NCBI GenBank assembly: GCA_900095095.1
Contig: FMBT01000369.1
Span: 1-64,000, forward strand
Reading direction: 5' to 3'
Length of the DNA: 64,000 nucleotides
Source: Fragilariopsis cylindrus CCMP1102
Lineage: Eukaryota > Bacillariophyta > Bacillariophyceae > Bacillariales > Bacillariaceae
The notes under the pieces were generated by a model, which saw nothing but the letters and a program-made list of their open reading frames with translations, was not told the DNA's origin and searched no databases. The stretch's first letter is position 1, and the number at the start of each line of letters is the position of its first letter. Positions 45,141-56,790 of the stretch are shown here, in pieces. The position numbers and the translations under genes were made by a program.

Positions 45141-46654
45141 ATGGGTCGTTTTATGAAGAATTTTCGTAAAAAGATTGAAGAACGTATTGAAAATGCTGTA
45201 AATGAAGCAACTGGTGGTAGTATGGGTGGTGGTGGAAGTGGATCAAGTGGATCTATGAATCAAGTGGAAGCACAACGAGCATTTGAAAATGATAAACCAG
45301 ATTCGATGCGGAAAGATGTTCGTATGATATCAGGTTGTGATGACACACAAACATCTGCAGATGTGTCCAATGTCAATTCATTTCAATTACCGGATCCTGC
45401 TGGACGTGCGGGTGGTGCCTGTACCTCCACATTATTAAATATCTTATATAAAGATGGACAAACACCAGAGGATACAATGAGTTTTACCGAAGTATTAGAC
45501 AAAATGAGAATTAATTTAAAAGAAAATGGATATAGTCAAATTCCACAATTAACATCCTTAAATCCAATTGATATCACCACTGATTTTACATTAGTACCCT
45601 CCGATGCAACAGGTGGTGTACGACGTGCTGTTATGATTGGTATTAATTATGTTGGACATGAACAGGGTGAATTAAGTGGTTGTCATAATGATGTACTTAA
45701 TATGGTACGTCCGTTGATCGTTGATCGTTTGACGTTGTTGACATCGTTGTAGCTGTTGTAGCTGATGTTGCTGTTGTTGCTTTACGATAGACTCGTTTCC
45801 TTTCGATTCGATTCGTTTTATATTCACATTTTTTTCTTCGTTTCACTTCACATACACATACACTAACTTCCTCACTCCAACTCGCAACAACAACAACAAC
45901 ATCCATAATAATAATAATATCAGAAAAAGTATATTATGAATGAACATGGATTTGATGAGGATAATATTGTTGTACTTATGGATGATGGTCAACATACGTC
46001 ACCAACAAAATCGAATATGATTAATGCATATAAACAAATTGTTGCGGATAGTGAAGATGGTGATACTATCTTCCTTCATTATTCTGGTAAGTTACATTTA
46101 GTATATATCGAACCTCGTCATCGACATCCTTCCCCTGGAGTACTGCACCGCACCGCACTGCACTGCACCTGATTTCGATTTCGATTGATTTATTCACTTC
46201 CATTACAAACATCTTACCCCTTCCCTCCCTTTATCTATCTATCTATCTATCTATCTCTTTTACTCTTATCTTATACTAATAATACAATACAATACAAACA
46301 GGGCATGGTACGAAAGTACGTGATGAAAGTGGTGATGAAGAGGATGGATACGACGAAGCATTATGTCCATTAGATTATAATGAAAGTGGTTTGTTAGTGG
46401 ATGATGATTTATTTGCAATATTAATTGAACCATTACAGCAGGGCGTGCATATGGTATCATTAATGGATTGTTGTCATTCTGGTACAATTTTAGATTTACC
46501 ATATATCTTTAAACCAATCCCAAATGAAGATGGTAGTATGCCAACATCGATGAAATTAGATGATACCATTAATTTGGATGGATTAATTGAACAATTTGGT
46601 GGACAGGCTATTGGTTTATTAACAAACTTTTTAATGAAATCACTACAAGGATAA
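45141..46654 (+). CDS. Type III metacaspase (p10-like part ahead of p20)
   Basis: Three exons, 45141-45704, 45924-46086 and 46302-46654, with introns of 219 nt (GTACGT...CAG) and 215 nt (GTAAGT...CAG); 359 residues. The N-terminal third has the p10 signature (SGCDDTQTSADV... GGACTST, ~68-97), and the p20 part follows: GVRRAVMIGINY, LSGCHND, then the catalytic His244 in HYSGHG (made at the second splice junction), DGYDEALCPLDY, and the catalytic Cys300 in MDCCHSG. The p10-before-p20 order defines type III metacaspases, known from diatoms and other algae with secondary plastids. Metacaspases cut after Arg/Lys, usually need calcium, and have been tied to stress and cell death in diatoms. Extra cysteines (Cys299 beside the catalytic one, and one in ALCPLDY) might allow redox control, as reported for a Phaeodactylum type III enzyme; residue correspondence was not checked. 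Confidence 0.9.
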
Positions 46655-47227
46655 TTTAAAGTAAATAAAAATAAAAGGAACGTAAGTGAGTGAGAGATGA
46701 TGGAAACGAAATACCACTAAGCTTCACTTGGTATTTCTAATAGTAAAGTATTTAATAAGTAAGTTGATTTTTTATGTAATGTTATCTAGTTATTCATATA
46801 TGTTAGTTTACTATAATCTAGTCCTATTTGAGTTTCCCAATGGATTGCTGCGAATTATTTCCTCTACCTTTCATTCCATAAACATTATCGATTTTTCCTT
46901 CTTCTTGGATGTGATTGATTCATTCCATTCATAATATCATTATTTTATTTCATTTAGTTTCTTTTTCTACGTGTATCCTACTTTTTTTATGTTGTTCATC
47001 TTCTGTGTATTATTTATTTTATTGCTCCCCAATACTTCACTAATAATCTATCTTCGTTCGTTCGTATACTGTATGTAAAAATGCTTTCGTCGCAAACTAC
47101 TGTCCAACGCTGCCAGGAACATCCTCGATTTAAAAAATAGAAAATCAGCGAAAATTCATAACCCCTCGCGCGCGCGCGATGATTCATTTTCAAATGGCTA
47201 TATTTCGCCGAGTTGAATCAACCATAC
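46655..47227. other. Intergenic interval between convergent genes
   Basis: Lies between the metacaspase stop and the CAND1 stop (-). It contains one copy of a dispersed ~70-bp repeat with a CGCGCGCG end (about 47105-47180). No gene was recognised. Confidence 0.5.
47105..47180 (+). repeat. Dispersed ~70-bp repeat, copy 1
   Basis: Contains AACGCTG, GGAACATCCTCGATTT, an A-run, GAAAATCAGCGAAAATT, CCCC and a CG run. The same words in the same order occur on the opposite strand at about 57284-57362. It may be a nonautonomous short element or a conserved noncoding signal. Confidence 0.65.
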
Positions 47228-50200
47228 TTATCTCTCCTCTTCGATAGCATCAAGTGCCGAGCGGAATTTTGAATTACCTTTAATACGTTCGACGAATTCA
47301 GCAAATTTGCGTGAATTCATAGTTCCGTCAACCTTTGATAAGGCAACCATAGTACGAAGTGCAGATTTCTTCCAATCGATTAAACGTTCTAATTCTGTTC
47401 CAGTTTTAGTACCGACTTTTCTATTCATCGTCTTTTCAAGTGGTTCTACAAAAGTTTCAACAGCAGCAACCATATACGTTGGTTGACGTACACACATTGT
47501 CATAACAATTTGATGTGCCTGTAATTGGATATCTTCAACGTCCTTGAGTGTAGCTGCTAATACTGGCATGAAAGTTCCAATATCTAAACTACCTGGTAAG
47601 TTCTCGAGGATTGTTGCAAAGATTGATAGTGCCGCTTTGCGTAACGGCAAAGCATCGTCGACCGTATGACTAAATGGACCAAGGTCGATCTTACGTTGCA
47701 ACTTGAAAGTAGCAACTTCATACAATGCGGGAGTGATTTGATCTTTCATAATATTACTACCAGAAACAAGTTGGGGCATATGATGTACGGCAGAATATAC
47801 CATCAATAATGCCGCATTACGTGCACCTAATTCCTTTTGGTCCAGCAATAATAATTTTAATATTTTGGGAACGTACGGTGATAATTGTGTTGGATCAGCT
47901 TTACCAGCAATTGCATGCTTTAAGGAAATAGCAACCGTCCAACAAACGAATGCATTCTTCTTCGAGACAGTATCATCGGCATCGACGGTACCCTTATCGG
48001 TAACAGTAATTGCCGAATGATCTTCTGCCATTTTACATAACTTATCACACATTATTGCAGGTTGCATACACGTTAAGCTACCTAAGCATTCTGCAACCAT
48101 TGATCGGATACCTTCCTTTTCGTCTGATGCATGATTGATTAAATGAGGCAAGATAAGTGGAAGGGTCGATGCGATACCATCCCCACCAGATTGTGCATAC
48201 GAGGATTGAATAAAACCACGCAATGCCGATAACAACAAGTATTGTTTCTTTTCATTGGTATCATTTTCTTCTAAAGAATTCACAATCGCTGGTAGGAATA
48301 CAGATTGTGTATCACCAACAGCTGCACGTCCCAATGAGTACGCCGACGCATTCTTCAAATCTTCGGAGGGTGAATCAAAGTATCCCATATAAATCGCATT
48401 CAATTTCTTGGGGATATCATCGTTATCAGAAATCGATCCTAAATCGACCATCCGTCCTAAATCACCCAATACCAATAATGATAATTGGACTTTGCGTAAT
48501 TCCTCTTCATCAGTTGGTGTAGATGATTTGTTCAGTACTTTAAGGAAATCTGTAACAACGCCCTGTTGTTTACTCGAGGTGGTAGCTGATGTAATAACAG
48601 CAATACATTGCGCTAGGTTATAAATAGCATGTTTAGCGGAACCAGATTCCGATGCTTTCGATAAACGACCGTGTAGCATATCTAATACTTCTTGAAAATC
48701 AACAGCATCGGAAATAACAATTTGTTCAAGTAAAGCAAGGAGTGATTCCAATGCTAGATCTTGCAGTAACGGTGATGTAGACAAGACCAATGCTCGCGGT
48801 AATAAATGATCCTTAACACTTGGTCCAGAATCGGGACAAACTTTAAGTGCCGAAATAGATGCACGACTGTTGTCGTTTCAGTGTGTGTGAGTGCAAAACG
48901 GCGAAACGAAAGAAATCGAACAGAGAACAGATCAGTGTGTGTGTGAGAAAGAGAGAGAAAGAGAGAGATGACGTGTTAAAAAACACACAACAAAAGTAAA
49001 TCTAAACTTACAGACTTAAATGACTAATATGTAAATCAGTATCAATAACTAAATCAGCTAATTCTTCAAGTAATGATGAATATAATTCCGTTGCAACCTT
49101 TTTGGGTTTAATTGTTGAACCATGATTTGTTATAACAACATCTAATGCTTCAAGAGATGTTTGTCGTAATGAACGTGATTGCATTTTTAAAAATCCTGAC
49201 ATAGTTGTTATAGAATCACCTAATATACCTTTGTTATTTTTACCGGTACCAGTACCAGTAGCAAAATCAATGTCGCGACCATTTTTACTAGAACAAATTG
49301 AACTAAATGTTTTGATTGCTGGAATACGTGTTGTTTCATTAGTTAAACGTTCTAATAATAATATTGACAAGCGTGAGATATGTTCTTTTTGTAAATTAGT
49401 ATGTAATTCACTTAATAAGGACGATGTTGCTAATAATGCACATTCTTTAATTTCTTGATCAACATCACGTGCTGCCAATAATGGTTCAATACTATCATAT
49501 AAACGAATAGCAATATCGGTCGTTTCTTTTTTTGTACCAGTATCAGTAGTACCACTAAAGAATTTCGGAACAGCTGCTAATGCTCTAAGTGCTTCTGCAA
49601 TTACTTTATACCAATGTTCTTTAGTTGCATTGCATAGCTGTGGCAGTAATGCACTAGATAATCCCTCACGGATATGATTTGGATTATGATTATTTGATTC
49701 TAACATTGCAACAATCAATGATAATGCATCTAATCGCAATGCCTTACTTGTTGTATCTACCTTATGATGATTCCCGCCATTGTTAGCATCTTCATCTTTG
49801 TCATCGTCATTGCCGTCACCTAAAAATGTTTGTACATGTGTAAATACAGATAGAATTTCATCCTTACCACCTACACCACCTGGTGCCATACACAATGTAC
49901 TTAATAAACTTAATGCATATGATTTCGATCGTTCATTACCCTTTTTAATGCCCATTAATTTTTCACATCCTTTCACAATTGCTGGTGCATATTTACCTTG
50001 TAAATCAACAATTGTAATACCAACGTCGGATGTTTCATCCATTTTAGTATCATCATTATCAACGTTACTATTGCCACTAAATTTTAAGTTAGATGTATTA
50101 TGCTTCGATGTAATTTCTTTTGTTGTTACTTGTAATAATTTCGTGAATGTTTCAAGTATACCAACACGACAATTTTCTTCACGTTCTTTAAATCTACCAA

Positions 50201-52021
50201 CTAATGCAGATGCAACACAATCCACAGTCTTTTTACGTCGTACCAAATATGATTTGGACCATAAAAAACCAGGATTATGTTTGTTTGTTTCAACCACAGC
50301 CAACAAAGATCGGATAGCTGACCGCCGAACCTTCCATGATTCGTCATCGTCGTCATCATCATAAAAATCATCATCTCCATCATCTTCATATCCACCGTCA
50401 CCATCGTCGTTATCATCATCATCATATCCATAATCACTTTCATTATCTTCTTCCATACCATTACCATCCCCATTAGCCTTTTCTGCATCCTCAATACCGT
50501 ATGAATAATTGGGATCATAACTCATATAAGCGAGTGCAGCTTGTATAATTTTATCTAAATGTGGCTCGACTTGTGTTGGACATTTTTGTACAAATGATTC
50601 AAATCCCATAAAACATGATTCACGTAATTCGTTTGCCTTGATTTTTGATTTTGATTCACACGAAAGATAAAGGAGGGAGGATAGCGATACAATACATTAC
50701 AAACAAGTTAAGTTAGTTTAGTTTAGATGTGATATGATGATCGATAGATAATAAGGATGAAAGAGGGAGGTGAAGGGAAGGGAAGAAAGATTGATGCGAC
50801 CACCAGTTGAATTCGAATACTTACCATTTGTACAGCAGCTTCATCGACATCTTGTGAACTATCATCACCAGCATTCATTACATCATCGTCACCAGCATCA
50901 TCATCCTCCTCATCGCAGTCTTCATCATCACCAGTGGATGCTTTTTCTGGATTAGTAAATGTTAAAAATATTGGAATTATTCGATCAATTTGTGGTTGCT
51001 GTAGTCGATGACCAACCGCACCACTAATGGTACACATGGTTCGAATTAAGGCACGAGTATTTTCCATATTACTTCCACCAACAGTAGTAGTAGTAGAACT
51101 AGAATTGGCAGTATTATTATTGTCTTCAATTTGACTTAATAGTCGTTCCACCGCACTCACTAATAATGCATCACTTAAGACAATACTTAAACAACCTAAG
51201 GCAGTCCCTGCTCTTTTACGAACCACCGGTGATGTTTGTTCATCGCCCTTATTACTAATCAATTGCAAACAAATTTGTAAGACCGGTTCATGTTGTCGTG
51301 TCACAGCAATACTAGTAGCACCAAATCGACCCAATAAGTCAGTTAAGACATCTAAACAACTTAAGACAATTTCTTCTTTTTCTTTTGCTTCTGCTATTTC
51401 TTTTGCTGTTACTGCCGGATCTTGATCTTGATCGTCGTTATCGATTTTAATAGGTTGATTCTTTTTACCTGAAGAAGTAGTACTATTACGGATACCATCT
51501 AATAAACGTGTGATTAAACGATTGGAGGTGGAATCACCCATCGTACCGGGTATTGTTTTGACTAACGTCCGTAATCCGATCGAGTACACATCACGTAATT
51601 CACTTTTACCTGCATCTAAGACTTGATCCGTTAAGGAATCACCAATTTCTAAGACTAATTCTTGTGGTACCGTTTGTAACAGGACCCCTAATGTCTTCAC
51701 CGCCACGGCCTGTACATCATTTGACTTATCATGTAACAATCGCAATACTGCGGTACATATTCGACGTTCGGTCGAGGAATCAAAATTCTTCGTGGAATTT
51801 GACATATTTTTATTCGAATTCGAATTCGAATCCCCGGAAGATGACGACGACAACGAAGTGGGACGTTTGAGTAATTCACATAAATCACTGGTTGCCATAT
51901 AACGTTCATCCTTGTCATAATGTTCTGTCTTTTTCAATAATGCATTAATACTGGAAGAAGAACTGGATGACGACGACGATGAACGAGAACCATGATGATG
52001 GTGATGACTACTACTACTCAT
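47228..52021 (-). CDS. CAND1/TIP120, cullin-associated NEDD8-dissociated protein
   Basis: Three exons on -: 52021-50825, 50636-49012 and 48866-47228; introns of 188 and 145 nt with GTAAGT donors; 1486 residues (animal CAND1 is ~1230). It is built of HEAT repeats throughout. Diagnostic points: an N-terminal SSINALLKKTEHYDKDERYMATSDL helix pair, ESFVQKCPTQVEPHLDKII followed by YDPNYSYG, a long Asp-rich loop ending DESWKVRRSAIRSLL (also acidic in animal CAND1), and RPLL-like HEAT repeats to the C-terminus with VATFKLQRKIDLGPF(S)HTVDD, very like the family's YKVELGPFKHTVDDGL. CAND1 wraps unneddylated cullin-RBX1 and exchanges substrate receptors of SCF-type ubiquitin ligases. The extra length lies in low-complexity insertions (His/Ser-rich N-terminus, Asp runs, Asn/Ser loops). 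Convergent with the metacaspase. Confidence 0.92.
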
Positions 52022-53479
52022 CTTGAATTCTTGATTTTATTGTATTTTTAATTTCTTCGATTTTGGTGGAATTTCTTTCTTTTCTCTTGACGTTGGTCGT
52101 GAATTTAGATTTAGACTTAGATTTCAATTTCAATCCGGATAATAAACTTGCTGATAGATGTAGTAATGTAAGCGAGCGTGTGAACTGAACGAAATCAATT
52201 CAAATTCAAATTCAAATTCAATTTGATTTAATTTGAGGAAGGAAGGAAGGGGTGGATGGTATTGTTTACTTGTCTATCTTTCTTTGATGAAAGTAAGATA
52301 GAGATAGTTAGAGATAGGATAAGTAGGTAAGTTAGTAGTCTACTCGAACGAAAGACTAACGATTCTTTACTTGATTTTTGTTTTTGTTGACAATCACGAT
52401 TGTTTTTTTTTTCTTAAATTTAAAAAATGCAACGATTTTTTAATTGTTGAAATTGAAATGAATTGAATTGAAATGAATTGAATTGAATTGAATTGTATGA
52501 ATCAATCTGCTTTCCAATGATCGAGATAGTAGTAGTAATATCTCAGATTGAGTATGTACTAGACGATGCTATGAATAAATGAATGAATAATATATTGTTG
52601 TATTGCAACAACAAATGATTATGCTGTAGTGGTAGTTTGTTAGTTGCTTGTTTGATGAGGCTGCTGTGTGCATGCATTATTGCGTTCTTGTTTCGTGGTT
52701 TTGCGCGGTGGGCAAGCAATCCTAACAATAAAAAGATTTTGGATCTCAAGCACTAACTCCTCCTCCCTACCTGGCCGCTGTGATGTCCTGAAGCGTCACA
52801 CAATGCAATTAATTCGATGAGCAATGAACCAAAAAGAAAGAAAAATGAGATTTAATTTAATTTAATTCGCGCGCTTTGGCTTTCATTGTTGTTGCTTGTT
52901 GTTGTTGTTGTTGTTGGTGTTATTGTGTTTCTAGTACAGCGCGCGTTTCGCGGGATTTACTTTGACGACCTAGTGTACTATTTATTCGACTCAATCGAAT
53001 GCCCCCAAATGGGAGATCCCTCTCCCCCAAATGATAAGATGGATGGATTGAATCTTGGGGACAGACAGCTGATTTTAATTCTGTATGTATATATTTTACC
53101 ATCCAAATACACACACACCCGAATACACAACCATGCACACTCATTATACACACACATATTATACATATTATTATAACACATGACATGCACATATATTATA
53201 TGTCTTAGATGCATGTTGCCATGTTGCATTGTATTGTTCATACTCTCTTGTATTGTTTTTATATTTGTTTTGGTGGTAATGGTTTTGATTCATCTACTCT
53301 TTCATACTGCACCTTCTGTCCGGATTCTGGCCTGTGGTATTTTGTAGGTGCATCAAGTGGTTTTGATGTTGCTTTTGTATTGGTATTCTTCAAGTGCTTA
53401 TTTTACATATCCTTTCATTGATAATTTTACCTCTCTTTTTGTTTAGTTCCAATTATACTAGATCGATTCCTATGTATTT
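52022..53479. other. Intergenic interval
   Basis: About 1.45 kb upstream of CAND1 with no convincing gene. It holds AT-rich short repeats (ATTCAA type near 52197-52230, GAATT type near 52450-52495, TTTAA type near 52850), a GTTGTT run near 52887-52915 and CA-rich stretches near 53110-53160. The CAND1 promoter should lie just above 52021. Confidence 0.5.
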
Positions 53480-56400
53480 TGATCCTGTCTAATCTGTTCT
53501 TACAGGGTTGATAAAGTGATTGGCATCTTCCTTCCTGAAGTACTGTACGCCAAAGTCATCAACCACTAGTATGAATGCAGTCCTTCTTGTTTCGTGTTTC
53601 CACAGTCCTGGTGTTCTTTTAACTGGATGGTATCCAAATATAGCTAGATTTTTAATGAGATCTTGGTTAGCAAGGTATCTAGATTGAGACAAACCATATA
53701 TTGCACCTGTTACTTCCATGTATACATACCCATCTTGGTCTGTGAATTCAGCTGTGTTGTATTCCAGTTTAATTTCTTCTGGTATCAAGTTCCTGTGGAT
53801 TTGCATGTATTCTGGTGATAGTAGTTTTGTATTCAAAAGTACATGTTTCCAATGTTGATGCACATGTATCGTGCTCCTTTGTTTGCTCTAGAGATGGTGC
53901 TGTTGATGTGGAGCTTGACTGTTTCTAATCCTGCTGTGTCAGCACTTGTTCTGCCTTCATCCTCAAGTCTATCTCCTCATACGGTTAATCTTGTTTGATG
54001 TTTTTCAGCTTTTTGTGGTCTGATATTCACTATAGAATTGAGCATAGGTGATCTTCTTGTTCCTGGGGATGTCACACTTCTTGATTAGATGCATTGTGGC
54101 TGTTCCTTTTACCTTGTCTTCTTCAACTCTCGTATTTCCTACTCCTTGTATTGTCCTGCCAAATTCATTTGTGCTTGATAGGTGCCATTTTCTTCCTACC
54201 TCAGGGTCCTCATGGTTAACCAACAGCTTTCAAGCTATAGGAATTTTTGTGCTTATTATAGCGTAGGTGCAGCCCATACAAAGCAAATGGGACTTCTATC
54301 AAGTATATAAATAGACATGTGCCATTGAACGGAGACGCACTGTGTCAAAATAGAACTGTCTTAGTGCTTCTTGAATTTGGTGTAATTTTTGCACAGATTT
54401 AGTCCCTAATTTGCTGGACCAGTCAATGTTTGGACTGATTTACCCGCTAATTTGTTTCGTAATCAATCTAATACTGTTGTTGCTGTTGTTGCTGCTACCT
54501 CCCTTGGTGATTGATTGCTATTGCTATTGTTGTTATTGTTGTTGTTCACCCACCCTTGGAGCTGCTACTGCAGTTTCTAACACCCTTGGAGTTGGTGCAG
54601 CCAGTGCTATTTCTTCATTATTTGCTGGTGTGAATACAGTGGTGTCTTATTGAAGTCAAAGTTCCCCCACCATACCTGTTGATATGTAGATAATTTTGGG
54701 GGTTTTCAGGAAGGTCAGCACATATTGAATGTCATTACTGCTTGTTTGATTAGTCAATCACATTGTTTTGTAGGGAAGCTGCTGTCTGTTCCATACAGTA
54801 TGGCAATGAAGTGGTCCTGAATGTTTGGATTGCTAATTCAGCATGGTTGAGTCGGCGATCACAAGGTGATGCTATTTGGTAATCCAATCCTTTCTTTTTG
54901 ATTTCCTTTATCTATTCCTCTGATATTTCATTGTCCAGTCTATGTAGAATTGGATTGATTCCTGCTTTGCAGAGGTCTTCATCCAGTTCATTATATCCTT
55001 GTATCAGCGATGCTGTTTTCTATTTTTGATTCCAACTGCATTGATTGTATTTGAATCAAAATCATACATTACAAGCACATACGCATTTCCTTGTCCTGAC
55101 AAATCTGTTGCAATAATTCCTTGTAATTCTTCAAAAAATGCTATTGTGTTGTAACACCTACATAGTGTTCTTGATCTGTAATGTGTTGAGGTGGATCCAA
55201 TTTTGGTTCACATTTTCTAACTCCTCATCCATGATTTCATTTACTGTTGATTTGTTTGTTGATCTAATACCTTTTCTAATCTTGTGCATGTGTCCCATTG
55301 TTGCTATGTTGATTTTGGTAGGTGCTTTCTGATTGCTTTGCTTGTTAGACCGGGGAATGAGGACAACCAATCATTGTCAATGGCACTACACAGTGTTCTT
55401 ACACCAGTAAGGATCCTATTGCTGCATTAAGGTATGCCATCACTTATGCTATTGTTGGTTGGTGGTATGTACTGTTTGCTGCATGTGCCATTGGTACTGG
55501 AGGTAGTGATTGTGCTAATATATTCACTTTTTTGTGATGTTTTACTGGTATCATCCATAGTGTGGATATCTTGTCTCAAATTCCCTTGAATATAATTTTA
55601 CATCACTTTTTGTTACCACAATACTATCTTTTGTTAGATTGATTGTGCACCCATCATCTGCTAGCACTGGTATTATAACTGCTATTAATAGTAGTGGTTG
55701 TTGTTCCATTCCATTGAAATGGTATGCTGTGGTGCTGTTTTTGCTTTTGTAGATAGTTACGGGGTATTTCTAATGCTGCCACTACAACATCCATGGAGTT
55801 ATTGTTTAATTTATTCCCTTTGTTTTGGGAGAAATGTCCAGTTGCACCCACATCAGCTACTGTATCGATGTATATAGCATCTTCTAGTATTGTTGCTAGT
55901 GCTGTTTTAAAGAGGCTTTTAGTTTCTTTCTTATTATTATCTAGTTCTATTTCAGTCATTGTGTCATTCCTCTAACCTTTTCATGGTCTAAAGATGTAAA
56001 CTTCGAGTGGATCCGCCCATGATATTGGCTGTTGTTGCTTCCTTTTTGTGACTTTCTGGAGCTTTGATGTATGTACATCATGTCATGCTGGTATGTTTTA
56101 TATCAAATCCACACGTCCAACAGTAATTGTCATTGCACAACATCTTCTGGCCATTCTAATTCCTCCATCATTGTTTCTGGGGAAGCTGCTTCTGCCTAGC
56201 GTTCTGTGTATTGTCTTCCTCCTTTTTCACCTTTGCTTCCTTTTCCTCCACTTTCACTTTCAAGGCAATTGATTTTGTCAGTCAGTGCTTTCATTGTTGC
56301 TGCAGTTGCATCTGTTTTGTCATGAGGGCAGCATACAGTTGTGCTGTTTGTCTTTCAAGTAGGTCAATCTTGTCATTTGCTTCTACTATTGCTTGTGCTA

Positions 56401-56790
56401 AGAAACTTTGATTTCTTTTGTTCTCATCCACTTGTTCCTTTACTGCATATGCAATTCTAATTGCTTTTAATGTACTTATATCACTCTTGTTGTCATTGAT
56501 TGCTTAGGTGAAGTAGGATTTAAATTATTTCTATGTTTTGTTTCCGTGTTTCTACATCTAATTTCAAATCTATGTGTTCCTTGCTAGTGACTCCGGGATC
56601 TTATCACCTTCTACAGGTGCACCTTACTGTGGGACTGGTGGTGATGATGGGACCATCACTACTATTACCCATCTGATACTTAATTGGTTAGCTGATCCAT
56701 TGAAGTGACTTGGTTAGCTGATCCATTGAAGGGACAGCAATATTCTGGTTGCTTACCTCTCTTTTTGTGATGCAGAACTATTGTCTGGCC
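53480..56790 (-). mobile_element. Decayed Copia-like (Ty1/copia) retroelement fossil
   Basis: Two recognisable parts lie in the order expected on -: a retropepsin-like segment with an ATGHF-type motif within 55654-55959, and a reverse-transcriptase segment of RVT_2 type (YGLSQ, TPGLW and VVDDFG motifs) within 53489-53863. The protease-to-RT distance leaves room for an integrase, which fits Copia rather than Gypsy order. Intervening sequence is heavily eroded, with many breaks, and no terminal repeats were found, so the edges are approximate. It looks like an old insertion. Confidence 0.65.
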
